A stretch of 64,000 nucleotides of DNA, from positions 64,023 to 128,022 of the forward strand of contig DDSV01000051.1 of the NCBI GenBank assembly GCA_002344215.1, read 5' to 3'. Origin of the DNA: Akkermansiaceae bacterium UBA2381 (GTDB lineage: Bacteria; Verrucomicrobiota; Verrucomicrobiia; Verrucomicrobiales; DEV007). Below the pieces are notes generated by a model, which did no database searches, was not told the DNA's origin, and saw nothing but the letters and a program-made list of their open reading frames with translations. Positions 19,083-27,111 of this stretch are shown piece by piece. Numbering within the stretch: position 1 is the stretch's first letter; the number at the start of each line of letters is the position of its first letter. Both the position numbers and the translations under genes were made by a program.

Positions 19083-19298
19083 TCAGGTTGCAAAGGCGCA
19101 GTAGATCTGATGGTCAAGTTTGGTCCGGTCGGTGAAAACGACGAAGGTCCAGTTGCCCGGCAGTTTGCGGAATATCTTCTCAGCGAAAAAAACCATCGAG
19201 TAATTCTCGCTGCCCCCGTTAGTGTGCCAGAACTTACCGATGCGCCCGGGCATCTTTTTGATGGGTTTTTCTTCGGTGTCGCGCTTCTTCTCAGGCAT
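19083..19298 (-). pseudogene. hsdR: hsdR remnant (type I restriction helicase fragment)
   Basis: Seventy-one codons resembling the start of the HsdR motor domain: GRIGKFWHT, SMVFFAEKIFRKLPGNWTF and VVFTDRTKLDHQIY. The Walker A that follows FWHT in the family (QGSGKS) has decayed to NGGSEN, and a TGA ends the frame where HsdR continues; a few more in-frame HsdR-like residues (GAATK) follow the stop. The remaining roughly 900 residues are missing. It starts 2 bases after the NTPase stop, in the order expected of an hsd operon. Non-functional. Confidence 0.8.
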
Positions 19299-19300
19299 CG

Positions 19301-22300
19301 TTAACCTCCCGGATAGCCGACGATGTTGCGTGAAACTGGGTCGCGAAGATCTAATCCGAATACTTCTAGGCAGATCTCTCCTTTGTGCTCGTCTACGATC
19401 TCCTTTGCTCGAATTCTTAGCCGTTCAATGAGCCCTCTAAAATCTAGGAATTTCCCCGAATCTGGATCTTTCCACTTCCTCCGAGGTTTAATGGTTTTAC
19501 CGCACTTCGAGCACTCTGAAACATGTCCCCCATAAGTTATCAAAAAGCACCCTGCCTTCCGATTTCGTTGCAGGAGATACTGATTCACAAGTTGATTCTC
19601 CAACGAATCTAAGAGTGCGCTAACATCCCATGCTGGCTTCTCCCCAACCTTAATCTCAATGACTGATTGTAGATCGAAGCCGGGAACACAAAATTGAATG
19701 TCCGTGCGTTTTCGTCCTTTAACCTCGGGTTCACGAAAGACCTCGTAGATTCCATTGGAAGAATTTTTTAGCATCATAGCTATTGTCCGCTGCATTTCCT
19801 CCTCACTTTCAATTCGTTGAAGTGTTAGCAAGGGGACAAAGTCATCCGTATTAAGAACATCTTGTAGATCCTGAAGCCTCGCCATCATAACACGGAATAG
19901 TGAGTCCCGGTCCCGCGGCGAAGATTCGAAACGATCCTCAATCTCGGTAATCTCGGCAATCGAGTAGACTCGATCGGCTCTATTCTCGGCCTTCAATCGC
20001 TGTCTTGACCGAAGGTATCCTGTAATCGAAGCACACACCGGATTTGCTGCCAGTTGCTCGATCTCCTGATCAGGCGCAGCCCCATCCATCCCGATTAACT
20101 TATTCACTAGCGATGACCGCGCCCCCATCGCATCATCACGGGGCTTTGGTGTGTAGACGATACCTGAAAGGCGTTCTTCATCTTCCGCGGGGTTAATGTA
20201 AGTGAAGGCGATCAGGATTAGGCGCGCGAGGTGCTTAGGTTCGAGATCGGCGTGTGCTAAGGCAAGGCAACTTGGCCGGTAGTCATCGCTGAGCAAGTTT
20301 GCAAATAATCGAATCGCTGCGTCTTTTCGGGCGGGGATTGGATGAACCTCAATGCTTTCTTCAAAAAGTTTGATGGCAGAACTTAGATCTAAGTAGAACA
20401 TCAACCGCAACCACTCCGGAGAAAACCTAGACTTTGGATCCTCCTTCAGCGTTCTCTCGCATTGATTTTGGAGGTTGTTTCGCTGTTCTTGCGATACTTC
20501 GCTCCAACAAGATTGGATAATCCCGATCAATTGAGAAAGGTGATGACCGATCCTATCCAAGGCTTCTGCAGAGCGCTCGGAGGGGGGAGGCCATTCAAGC
20601 AAAAGATTGATAGCTACATCGAGCATGAGGCTTTTCAGTGCAGGGCTCCCATTCGCTACACTCTGGAGAAAAGGTAAATGCTGAGCTTCGGCACGCATGT
20701 TCCATTGGGCTTTAAATTCCTCGCCCAAGACGTGTTTTACGGGTTGCGGTCTTTTGTGAATTAGTTGTTCGATATAGCCGGCTAGACCGTTGATCTCAAC
20801 CATGGCTATACGTGTGGCTTGTCGAACTTCGTCATCGCTAAGTCGAGTCTCCCATCCCGGGGTTTCCGATTCTATTGAGACACCTGTCAACGCGTAGATC
20901 CACGAATACGGCGTTTTAGAAGGGTCATCCTTTCGCTCGCTGTATGTTTTCACCTCCTCATTCCGCCAGCAGCCAAGAAACGCCGAGGCTGTCGCGTCCT
21001 TGATTTGATCAGAGAACGCTGCAAGTATTCCTTCACCGCCTGCCCAGACGAGATACGAGCCATTCTTTCTGCTGTCCGCCATCAACCATTCGAATATTAG
21101 GTGTCGATTTCGGACCATGTTTTCGTCTGAGAAACTTGATCCGGGTTCAGCGAGAATCTCTCGTCTCCAATGCAACCATCCTTCGAGACGGTTCTCCTCT
21201 TCGTTCTTATGCTTTCGCCTCATCGCCGTCCACTCTTCGATCTCTTCGATTTTGTCCTTTTGAGCGAGGTAGGCATTCAACGACGCATCAAGGACGCCAC
21301 CGCTGCCGCCCAAAGCTCTAAGCCCAGCTTCTTCTCCTTGAGGGCGGCCCTGTGCATTCCAAAAGCGGATTCGCTCCAACAAAGCGCTCAACCGGATACG
21401 CATGTCAGTATTTTCCGATTGAATTAGTTCCTCAAGCCATTGGGTGTCGTCCCGGGCGTAGTCGCTGACCAGCGAGCGATGGACGACTAACGGCTTGCTT
21501 GGCTTGGATGGAAAGAAACGCAGCGCATACTCCATTTCCCATTGGAACAGTAGTTTCCTCTCCATCCCTGCGTCGATAATCTGATCCATTAGATCCTTAA
21601 TCTTGGTGGTGCCATAGTAACGCTTGGGTTCGAACCAAACTGCGGTCAGACAGGCGAAAAAATGCTCCTTGCTCTGGAGGTCGACAGCAGGGTTTCCCTT
21701 GGCTAGGCAAAGCACTTGGAGAGCAGGTGCCAACTCAGCCCAACGACTCAATGGACGGTGATGGGAGGACCCGGGCAGTTGGTTATCGAGAATCATTGAG
21801 AGCAATTCAGTTTTCAACTCAGACGCCTCTTCGGACCCACGAGGAAGTTTGTCGGCCAATCGTTGCACCGACTGTGAAAAATCGTTCAACTTTGAATCAC
21901 CGCTGCAATCACTAGCCTCGAGCACAGTTTTTAACTGGGAGGCCGATAAATGATCTGGGGCAATCTCGTCAATGATGTCGCCGAGCAGCGCGGCGGGCCA
22001 ATCGTGAGGGCTCTCAAGAATATTCTCAGCAATTTTAGAAAGATGGCCACTTTGCTTGCAGGCTACCAGCCCCATTACTGCCAATTCCCGCCAGTGATTC
22101 GAGTTTTCAGGTGTCATCGCCACTCTGGCGACCATTTCTGAGCAATCGGCGACCCTTCCTTCCTTCACTAGCTCCAAGAGCAGACAAACTACGGAGTCTG
22201 ATGTTTTCCCCGACTCAAATATTCTATTAATCGTCTGTGACAGTTGTGGTGCCGCGAACCGCTTTAACGATGCGGCAGAATACGTCAGGGATCTTCGAAT

Positions 22301-23791
22301 GCTGCCCGAGTTAAGTTCTGCGATTCGGTTGAGAATTGCGATTTTGGAAGGAATGGGAAGATGTTCTGGATCACCATGAACAAGCAATAGTTCCGGCTCA
22401 ATATTGGTGATCTTAGATCTCACACGAGATCCGAATTCACTGGAGTCGGAGGCTACCCAGACCGCGATTCCTTTCATGGTTGGAAGCAGAATCTCCTCGT
22501 CACAAGGGCCCTTTGAAAAAAGAAGAGCGCATAGCTTTCCCAATGAGTCGTTCCCTGCCTTGGCGAGGTTGATCAATCGACCTGCTGCAAGGAATTCTTG
22601 GACATCTCGGCGGTGAAATTTAATCCTCCCATATGATGGTGGGTCAAATATTCGCAGTCGAAGGATGGCCTTGATCTCTGATGAAGACCAATTCTTAAGT
22701 AGCTCGCGGGGGCATACGCTTGCTGGTGTGCAACCAACTTGGTTATCCTCAGAAACGTTGAGCAAGGTTCGCTTTTTGGAGAGAGCAAGTGAAAGGGATA
22801 GGCGCTCTGCACCCTCACGTGCAATCAGCTGCGACAGCTGAGATGCTTCTCCGGGCCGGCCCTCACGCTCTCGTAAGGATGCGAGCAAAAAAGCCTCATG
22901 CTGCATTTTGTAAGTCCCCAGACCCTTTTTATTACGGCACAGCTCGAGAAGTTCCAGAAGATCCTGCGGCTGCCTTGCAAATGCCCAACGATCTTGGCTC
23001 TCAACGGACTCAAGGAATTCTTGAGCAATTTCGGGGGCACGCGATACTGCAAATTGCTTTACTTGCTGCCGAGTCAAACTCCGGAGATGAAAAATCTTCA
23101 ATTTTTCTGGTTGGGCGGAAGCTCCCCGAGGCAAATCCTCGATGTCAGCCTTCGAGTCCATACGGGTATTGCCCTTCAGGGGAGCTAAGAAGCGCTCTTC
23201 GCCGGACTCGTGTGGAAGTTGAGTGGGGTCAAATTCTGAGTCCCTTTCTAAGACTTCCGGTGCCGGAAGTTGATTCGAAAAGTCTTGTATATCGATCTTA
23301 TCCCAATCGCTGGGCCTGCATGAGATGATGATGTGAGCCCGATCATGGGCAGCTCCAATGGAGCGTCGCAAACGGAACAGGGCTCTTTGAAAATCTCCGT
23401 TTTTAAGTTTCAGCTCGTCGACCGCATCAAGGAAGATCCAGGCAGGTTCGCGGGAAGAATCTCTCCAAACCGTGAAATCCGGAGTCTGATGATCACGATC
23501 AATAAGATCCTCAATGCTTTCTTCAGCCAACACTTCGAGTTCGATAAACCAAGCCGTCTTTCCCTCCTGCCGCAGGATGTTGTGACGTTCTTTCATTTCG
23601 CGCGTCTTTCCTGCGCCGCCCTCCGCCAAGATGACAGTGCGGAACCGCTGTTCGAGGTGGCTCCAGTCTGTTTGGTCACGGTCTCCCCACAGAGTCCAGT
23701 CAAACTCAGAGTCAAAACTATCAGAGTTGATCTCATTCTCCGAAATTTCACGGAATGTGCGGTTGAGTTGAACAAATTGGTCTTCGGTCAT
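19301..23791 (-). CDS. STAND/NACHT-like NTPase with C-terminal PD-(D/E)xK-like domain (candidate defence gene)
   Basis: A 1496-residue intact protein with no signal peptide. A P-loop NTPase lies at the N-terminus: Walker A GGAGKT at 58-63, Walker B IFLDAVDEL at 119-127, and a HIIISCRPSDW strand at about 153-163 as in NACHT/STAND proteins. A long, mostly alpha-helical region (about 300-1300), probably repeats, follows. Near the C-terminus D1364 and E1379-x-K1381 form a PD-(D/E)xK-type nuclease signature, with a Gln-rich helix after it and a CSKCG knuckle. This suggests sensing by the helical part, NTP-driven assembly and DNA cleavage, as in Avs-like antiphage proteins but with the effector at the C-terminus (inference). 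It lies 2 bases after an hsdS remnant and 2 before an hsdR remnant. Confidence 0.8.
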   Translation of the reverse strand: MTEDQFVQLNRTFREISENEINSDSFDSEFDWTLWGDRDQTDWSHLEQRFRTVILAEGGAGKTREMKERHNILRQEGKTAWFIELEVLAEESIEDLIDRDHQTPDFTVWRDSSREPAWIFLDAVDELKLKNGDFQRALFRLRRSIGAAHDRAHIIISCRPSDWDKIDIQDFSNQLPAPEVLERDSEFDPTQLPHESGEERFLAPLKGNTRMDSKADIEDLPRGASAQPEKLKIFHLRSLTRQQVKQFAVSRAPEIAQEFLESVESQDRWAFARQPQDLLELLELCRNKKGLGTYKMQHEAFLLASLREREGRPGEASQLSQLIAREGAERLSLSLALSKKRTLLNVSEDNQVGCTPASVCPRELLKNWSSSEIKAILRLRIFDPPSYGRIKFHRRDVQEFLAAGRLINLAKAGNDSLGKLCALLFSKGPCDEEILLPTMKGIAVWVASDSSEFGSRVRSKITNIEPELLLVHGDPEHLPIPSKIAILNRIAELNSGSIRRSLTYSAASLKRFAAPQLSQTINRIFESGKTSDSVVCLLLELVKEGRVADCSEMVARVAMTPENSNHWRELAVMGLVACKQSGHLSKIAENILESPHDWPAALLGDIIDEIAPDHLSASQLKTVLEASDCSGDSKLNDFSQSVQRLADKLPRGSEEASELKTELLSMILDNQLPGSSHHRPLSRWAELAPALQVLCLAKGNPAVDLQSKEHFFACLTAVWFEPKRYYGTTKIKDLMDQIIDAGMERKLLFQWEMEYALRFFPSKPSKPLVVHRSLVSDYARDDTQWLEELIQSENTDMRIRLSALLERIRFWNAQGRPQGEEAGLRALGGSGGVLDASLNAYLAQKDKIEEIEEWTAMRRKHKNEEENRLEGWLHWRREILAEPGSSFSDENMVRNRHLIFEWLMADSRKNGSYLVWAGGEGILAAFSDQIKDATASAFLGCWRNEEVKTYSERKDDPSKTPYSWIYALTGVSIESETPGWETRLSDDEVRQATRIAMVEINGLAGYIEQLIHKRPQPVKHVLGEEFKAQWNMRAEAQHLPFLQSVANGSPALKSLMLDVAINLLLEWPPPSERSAEALDRIGHHLSQLIGIIQSCWSEVSQEQRNNLQNQCERTLKEDPKSRFSPEWLRLMFYLDLSSAIKLFEESIEVHPIPARKDAAIRLFANLLSDDYRPSCLALAHADLEPKHLARLILIAFTYINPAEDEERLSGIVYTPKPRDDAMGARSSLVNKLIGMDGAAPDQEIEQLAANPVCASITGYLRSRQRLKAENRADRVYSIAEITEIEDRFESSPRDRDSLFRVMMARLQDLQDVLNTDDFVPLLTLQRIESEEEMQRTIAMMLKNSSNGIYEVFREPEVKGRKRTDIQFCVPGFDLQSVIEIKVGEKPAWDVSALLDSLENQLVNQYLLQRNRKAGCFLITYGGHVSECSKCGKTIKPRRKWKDPDSGKFLDFRGLIERLRIRAKEIVDEHKGEICLEVFGLDLRDPVSRNIVGYPGG

Positions 23792-23793
23792 GG

Positions 23794-23961
23794 CTATGTG
23801 GCACTTAGAAGCTGAGGCAGGACGGGATCCCGGGATCGTTGGAGTGTTTGATTCGTTGCGATCAGATTACAGCTAAATCGGGTCGACGATTCGCCAACCT
23901 TTGCCCAGGTTTCTTGGAGTTTTGGTGGAAACCCGCGGCGGACCTTATCCCACACTTGATC
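23794..23961 (-). pseudogene. hsdS: hsdS remnant (C-terminal end of type I specificity subunit)
   Basis: A 55-codon minus-strand frame ends in a pattern typical of HsdS C-termini (LIATNQTLQRSRDPVLPQLL; compare the family's NxTLRxTRDLLLPRLLSG). Its TAG stop is 2 bases before the NTPase ATG. The fragment begins where the hsdM remnant ends, in another frame, so one deletion seems to have joined hsdM and hsdS. The first half (DQVWDKVRRGFPPKLQETW) I cannot assign with certainty. Confidence 0.65.
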
Positions 23962-24131
23962 GCCGAGAAGCGAATGTCGGCGTAACGCAGGAAGATCAGG
24001 CCGAGTACGATAGGAGAGAATTTGGAACGTTTCAGGGAGGCATTGACCCAGAGCAGTTTCGCCGCAGACCAGACACGAGTCTCTAGCTCAGAATGGGAAT
24101 CGGTGGCGTCAGCGAGCTCGGTCCAGCGCAT
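23962..24131 (-). pseudogene. hsdM: hsdM remnant (N-terminus of type I modification subunit)
   Basis: About 56 codons match the HsdM N-terminal domain: ELETRVWSAAKLLWVNASLK followed by FSPIVLGLIFLRYADIRF, the family's VLGLIFLRYAD signature. Homology stops there although the frame stays open to 23862. The SAM-binding and NPPF catalytic parts are absent, so there is no methylase activity. Together with hsdS' and hsdR' it shows that a full hsdMSR operon once stood here. Confidence 0.8.
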
Positions 24132-24512
24132 GTGTGTGGGGATTCGGTCAGGATTGCGCTACCGCGAAAAATCTGGACCCAAGAGGGTATAGCGGACGCA
24201 TTAACAGTGTTCAATGCAAGATGTGCAATACGTGTAGAAACACGCCTGAATTGGGTTCGAAAACCGCTAAAACGTAGGACAATGCGAAGTTTCCGACATC
24301 GCCCCTGAGACCTAACGCTCGCCTCGGAACAAACGAGGCAGGAAGATGAGTTCGCCCTTCATTGGAGTAGGTGGTTGCCTTCACCGAGTTGAGACTGAGC
24401 CGGGTCGTTCTCAACAGCCTTACAACAGTCCGAAAGGATCCAGAAATATTTAAAAGGGTCCGGTTTTCCGGGGTTTTCTTATTTTATAAGGCTTCCAGCT
24501 CGGAAAGGGCCC
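24132..24512. other. Intergenic stretch between hsdM remnant and tRNA-Gly
   Basis: About 380 bases without a supported gene. It should hold the former hsd promoter on the minus strand. Apart from a possible terminator at 24451-24482 I see no feature. I looked for a copy of the tRNA 3' end as an attachment site and found none by eye. Confidence 0.5.
24451..24482. terminator. Possible bidirectional terminator after tRNA-Gly
   Basis: A short CCGG-TTTT-CCGG hairpin is flanked on the + side by a T-rich run (GGTTTTCTTATTTT) and on the minus side by TTTTAAATATTT. It lies about 35 bases past the tRNA 3' end. The stem is only 4-6 base pairs, so it is weak. Confidence 0.35.
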
Positions 24513-24586
24513 TGGTGCGGGTACGGAGAATCGAACTCCGGTCTCAAGCTTGGGAAGCTCGCGTCCTACCATTGAACGACACCCGC
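24513..24586 (-). tRNA. tRNA-Gly(CCC), CCA encoded
   Basis: Read on the minus strand, the acceptor stem GCGGGTG pairs with TACCCGC, followed by discriminator A and an encoded CCA (24513-24515). The D arm contains TTCAATGGTAGGA, the anticodon loop TTCCCAA gives anticodon CCC, and the T arm has GGAGTTCGATTCTCC. It is a complete cloverleaf. Its 3' end faces the AT-rich block with the hsd remnants, a common integration geometry for islands. Confidence 0.97.
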
Positions 24587-24663
24587 AGGATGGTGCTGAG
24601 ATCAGGCGGGAGAATGCGCTGTTTTGAAATCGGAATCAAGAAGTAATCCCGAAGGATGAGCCA

Positions 24664-25533
24664 TTAGTGAGGCACGTCGCCTGTCACTGAGAGCAGGAAA
24701 ACGATAAAGTCCTCGCGGAACTTCACCCATTTTTCCACCTCGTCAGTCACCCACTGCGGATTCCCCATCGCGATGGAGAGTGGGTCTTCCTCGGCAAAGG
24801 AGAGAGGGTCCTCGGAGGGCATCCAGAGAGGATCGTGGGAGGTGATCTCACCTCCGACCAGTTCACGGACGACCGGGAGGACCGCCTCGAGAACCCCCAC
24901 GGCCAGTTCCTTTTTCACGCACCACTCCTCGTAGGTTTCCTTGCCGGCCGAACCGAAGTCGCTTCGCGTCATGTACTTCAACTCATCCTCAACCTGAAGG
25001 GAGGCGACGGTCTGCCGCGTCGCGTAGCGGATGAACTCCTCCGGGTTCTCCATCTCAAGGATCGCCTTCATCGTGTCGAGGGCGGTGTTGAGCTTGTCTC
25101 CCAGTTTGGTGGCAACGATAAAGGAAATGATGGACTCAAGCCCCTCGGCGTCGAGCGACTCTCTCGCACGGGCCTCGAGGAGCCGGACTTGCTTCTGCAG
25201 GTCCAGAAAAACCTCTTTGTCGTTCAATTCCTCAAAAGCAAGGGTGTCGAGGCCGTAGGTTTCGAGGACCTGAGCGTAGCGGCGGCAGACCAGAAAGATT
25301 CCCTGCATATTCGCCCGCGGACGATCCTGGCATCGATTCCCGATCTGCTCGGTTTCCTGCACAAAACGGCGGATCCAGAAAAGCAGCTCCTTGGCCACCT
25401 TCGGCGGAATCTGAGCGGATCTGCCCGATTCTCCCACTTCCATCTCCCCGAGATTCACTCCCGCAAAAGAGTCGAGCTTGCTGAAGCCCCCCTTATGCTG
25501 GCTTAGGAATGAGTGGAGGGTGGGTTCCTGCAT
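24664..25533 (-). CDS. Unknown acidic, mostly helical protein
   Basis: A 289-residue cytosolic protein without signal or membrane segments. It is predicted mostly alpha-helical (LLEARARESLDAEGLESIIS, DTMKAILEMENPEEFIRYAT). Near the C-terminus a short motif repeats three times: DPLWMPSE, DPLSFAEE, DPLSIAMG. I do not recognise the family. Codon use matches the GC-rich chromosome, not the AT-rich island. It stands alone upstream of tRNA-Gly on the same strand. Confidence 0.7.
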   Translation of the reverse strand: MQEPTLHSFLSQHKGGFSKLDSFAGVNLGEMEVGESGRSAQIPPKVAKELLFWIRRFVQETEQIGNRCQDRPRANMQGIFLVCRRYAQVLETYGLDTLAFEELNDKEVFLDLQKQVRLLEARARESLDAEGLESIISFIVATKLGDKLNTALDTMKAILEMENPEEFIRYATRQTVASLQVEDELKYMTRSDFGSAGKETYEEWCVKKELAVGVLEAVLPVVRELVGGEITSHDPLWMPSEDPLSFAEEDPLSIAMGNPQWVTDEVEKWVKFREDFIVFLLSVTGDVPH

Positions 25534-25933
25534 GGCAAAACGGAAGAGATCTCCTCTTTTCGCAATCTTCTATCGCAGAACTCCCGCCTCGGATTCTTGT
25601 GTCAGGAGCGATGGACGGGGATGCTTCATTCTGGTTAAGGGGTCGGATTGTAAGGCAAAGTGATGACACTTCAAACTATTGTAGAATGGGAAGAATCACC
25701 TACCGGATTCAAGTCCGCTTTTCGAATAGACTTCGACCCGGGTGCCCTCCCTTTTGATTAACCTTTCCTAATTAATCCGGCTTTCGATGCCGCATGCCCT
25801 CGATTCGTTCAGCCGGAAGACTGAACCACCGGGAGGTGGCGGGTCCACACCGGCGACCGGTCGCGTGACAGGTCTACGCCGGGCTATCGGCCGGGTGAGA
25901 CCGAAAAGAGGGCAGGGAAGACCTGCGGGAAGA
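25534..25933. other. Intergenic stretch, nothing recognised
   Basis: About 400 bases between the start of the unknown helical protein and the end of the DinB-like gene. It contains GC-rich self-complementary patches (about 25820-25900, for example CACCGGCGACCGGT), which could be part of a transcript end, but no gene, RNA family or clear terminator. Confidence 0.4.
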
Positions 25934-26530
25934 TCAGAGCACGGCCCGCGTCGGCAGTCCTCTGAGGATTGCCTCAATCTGGGCGCGGTGTATGCCGAGG
26001 TGCATCGAGGCAAGGGCAAGCCATCCGAAGGCATTGAGCGGCCCGAACCAGGGATGGGGGTAGCGGAGCGTCGTGTTCAGTTCTCCCGCCTTTGAGATGA
26101 CCGAGAGGAGAAGGTCGCAGGACCTCTCGTATTCTTCGACGACCCCGGAGGTGACCAAAGGGTCCGGTTTCACGGCGGCGGTGCTGGCCTCTCCCTCGGG
26201 AACCCGGCCGTGAGTGAGGCTGCGAATCACTCCGGCGAAAGCGAGATTCGTGATGCGGAGATGATCGATTGTCATGAGGACGGACCAGTAGCGACTGCTG
26301 TCCTCAAGACCCCGGAGGCGCCTGATGAGGATGCGTTCACCGCGCTTTTGTTCTTCGCAGTCGTCAACGAGCGTCCGGATCGCGGAGCGTTCCTTCTGGA
26401 AGCCTGAAATAAACTCTTCCCGGTTTCCCGCGCGGCACTTGAGGCGGAACAGGAAACGACCGATAAAAAGTTCGATTGCCGGAAGTCCGGCGCCCGGAGC
26501 GGCGAGGGCAGGTTCGGAGGAGGTCGTCAT
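25934..26530 (-). CDS. DinB-like (DinB_2) putative metal-dependent enzyme
   Basis: A 198-residue protein with a DinB-type four-helix bundle pattern. Metal-ligand candidates are the His in VLMTIDHLRITN and two in ASMHLGIHRAQIEAIL, preceded by HPWFGPLNAFGWLAL. The superfamily includes thiol- and metal-dependent transferases; the reaction here is unknown. It is divergent from the HxlR regulator, with an ACTTGC/GCAAGT palindrome in the shared intergenic region, so the regulator probably controls it. Confidence 0.8.
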   Translation of the reverse strand: MTTSSEPALAAPGAGLPAIELFIGRFLFRLKCRAGNREEFISGFQKERSAIRTLVDDCEEQKRGERILIRRLRGLEDSSRYWSVLMTIDHLRITNLAFAGVIRSLTHGRVPEGEASTAAVKPDPLVTSGVVEEYERSCDLLLSVISKAGELNTTLRYPHPWFGPLNAFGWLALASMHLGIHRAQIEAILRGLPTRAVL

Positions 26531-26553
26531 GGTGAGGAAAGGATTCCCATTTT

Positions 26554-26594
26554 ACTTGCAAATCGCAAGTTAAAAAACTTTTGAATTGCAAGTA
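26554..26594. promoter_or_regulatory. Probable HxlR operator
   Basis: A perfect inverted repeat ACTTGC-AAATC-GCAAGT lies at 26554-26570, with a further TTGCAAGTA half-site at 26586-26594. Both are in the 84-base gap between divergent DinB and HxlR genes. ACTTGC/GCAAGT palindromes with a 5-base spacer are the kind of site HxlR-family winged helix dimers bind, so autoregulation and control of the DinB gene is likely. Confidence 0.65.
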
Positions 26595-26614
26595 TTTTTA
26601 CGGCATGATGCACC

Positions 26615-26998
26615 ATGGCGAAAGGAGCGGGTAAAATCTCTAAACCGGTTACGGAAGAAGCGGGAAGTCCGCGCCGTTCGCCCTGCCCGGTGTCCTGTGC
26701 CCTAGATCTCTTTGGAGACCGGTGGACCCTGCTGATCATACGGGACCTGTTTTTAGGGCGGAGCCGATTCAAGGACTTCACCGCCTCACCCGAGGGAATT
26801 CCCACAAATATTTTGAGCGACCGGCTCGAGCGTCTCCTTGAGGCCGGCATCGTTCAGCAGATTCCGGTGGCTGATGGAAGCAAACGCATGGCTTATGAAT
26901 TAACGGAGAAGGGCAGCGACCTTCGGCGCGTTCTAATCTCAATGCGGAACTGGGGACTGAAGTGGGAGCCCGGGACCAGGGCGGGCCTCGACGAGTAG
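26615..26998 (+). CDS. HxlR family winged-helix transcriptional regulator
   Basis: A 127-residue HxlR protein: the family's CPVSCALDLFGDRWTLLIIR entry, the FKDFTASPEGIPTNILSDRL recognition helix region and the YELTEKGSDLRRVL wing. These DNA-binding dimers respond to redox or small electrophiles and usually regulate an adjacent divergent gene. The divergent DinB-like gene and the palindrome between them support this. The sulfatase operon begins 113 bases downstream on the same strand but need not be under its control. Confidence 0.92.
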   Translation: MAKGAGKISKPVTEEAGSPRRSPCPVSCALDLFGDRWTLLIIRDLFLGRSRFKDFTASPEGIPTNILSDRLERLLEAGIVQQIPVADGSKRMAYELTEKGSDLRRVLISMRNWGLKWEPGTRAGLDE

Positions 26999-27111
26999 GG
27001 ACCGTGCGCCCTGCTCTCTCAATGGAGGGCGCGGTCGGAAGGACGTTTATCCGGCAGACAAGTCGCCATATTGGCTTCCCTCCCGGGTGGGAGATGAGTA
27101 GATTTTCCGGC

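Noticed and set aside
25787..26095. Open frames on both strands in the stretch after the DinB gene
   Set aside because: They overlap the end of the DinB gene or hold low-complexity Gly/Arg/Pro sequence without any family signal.
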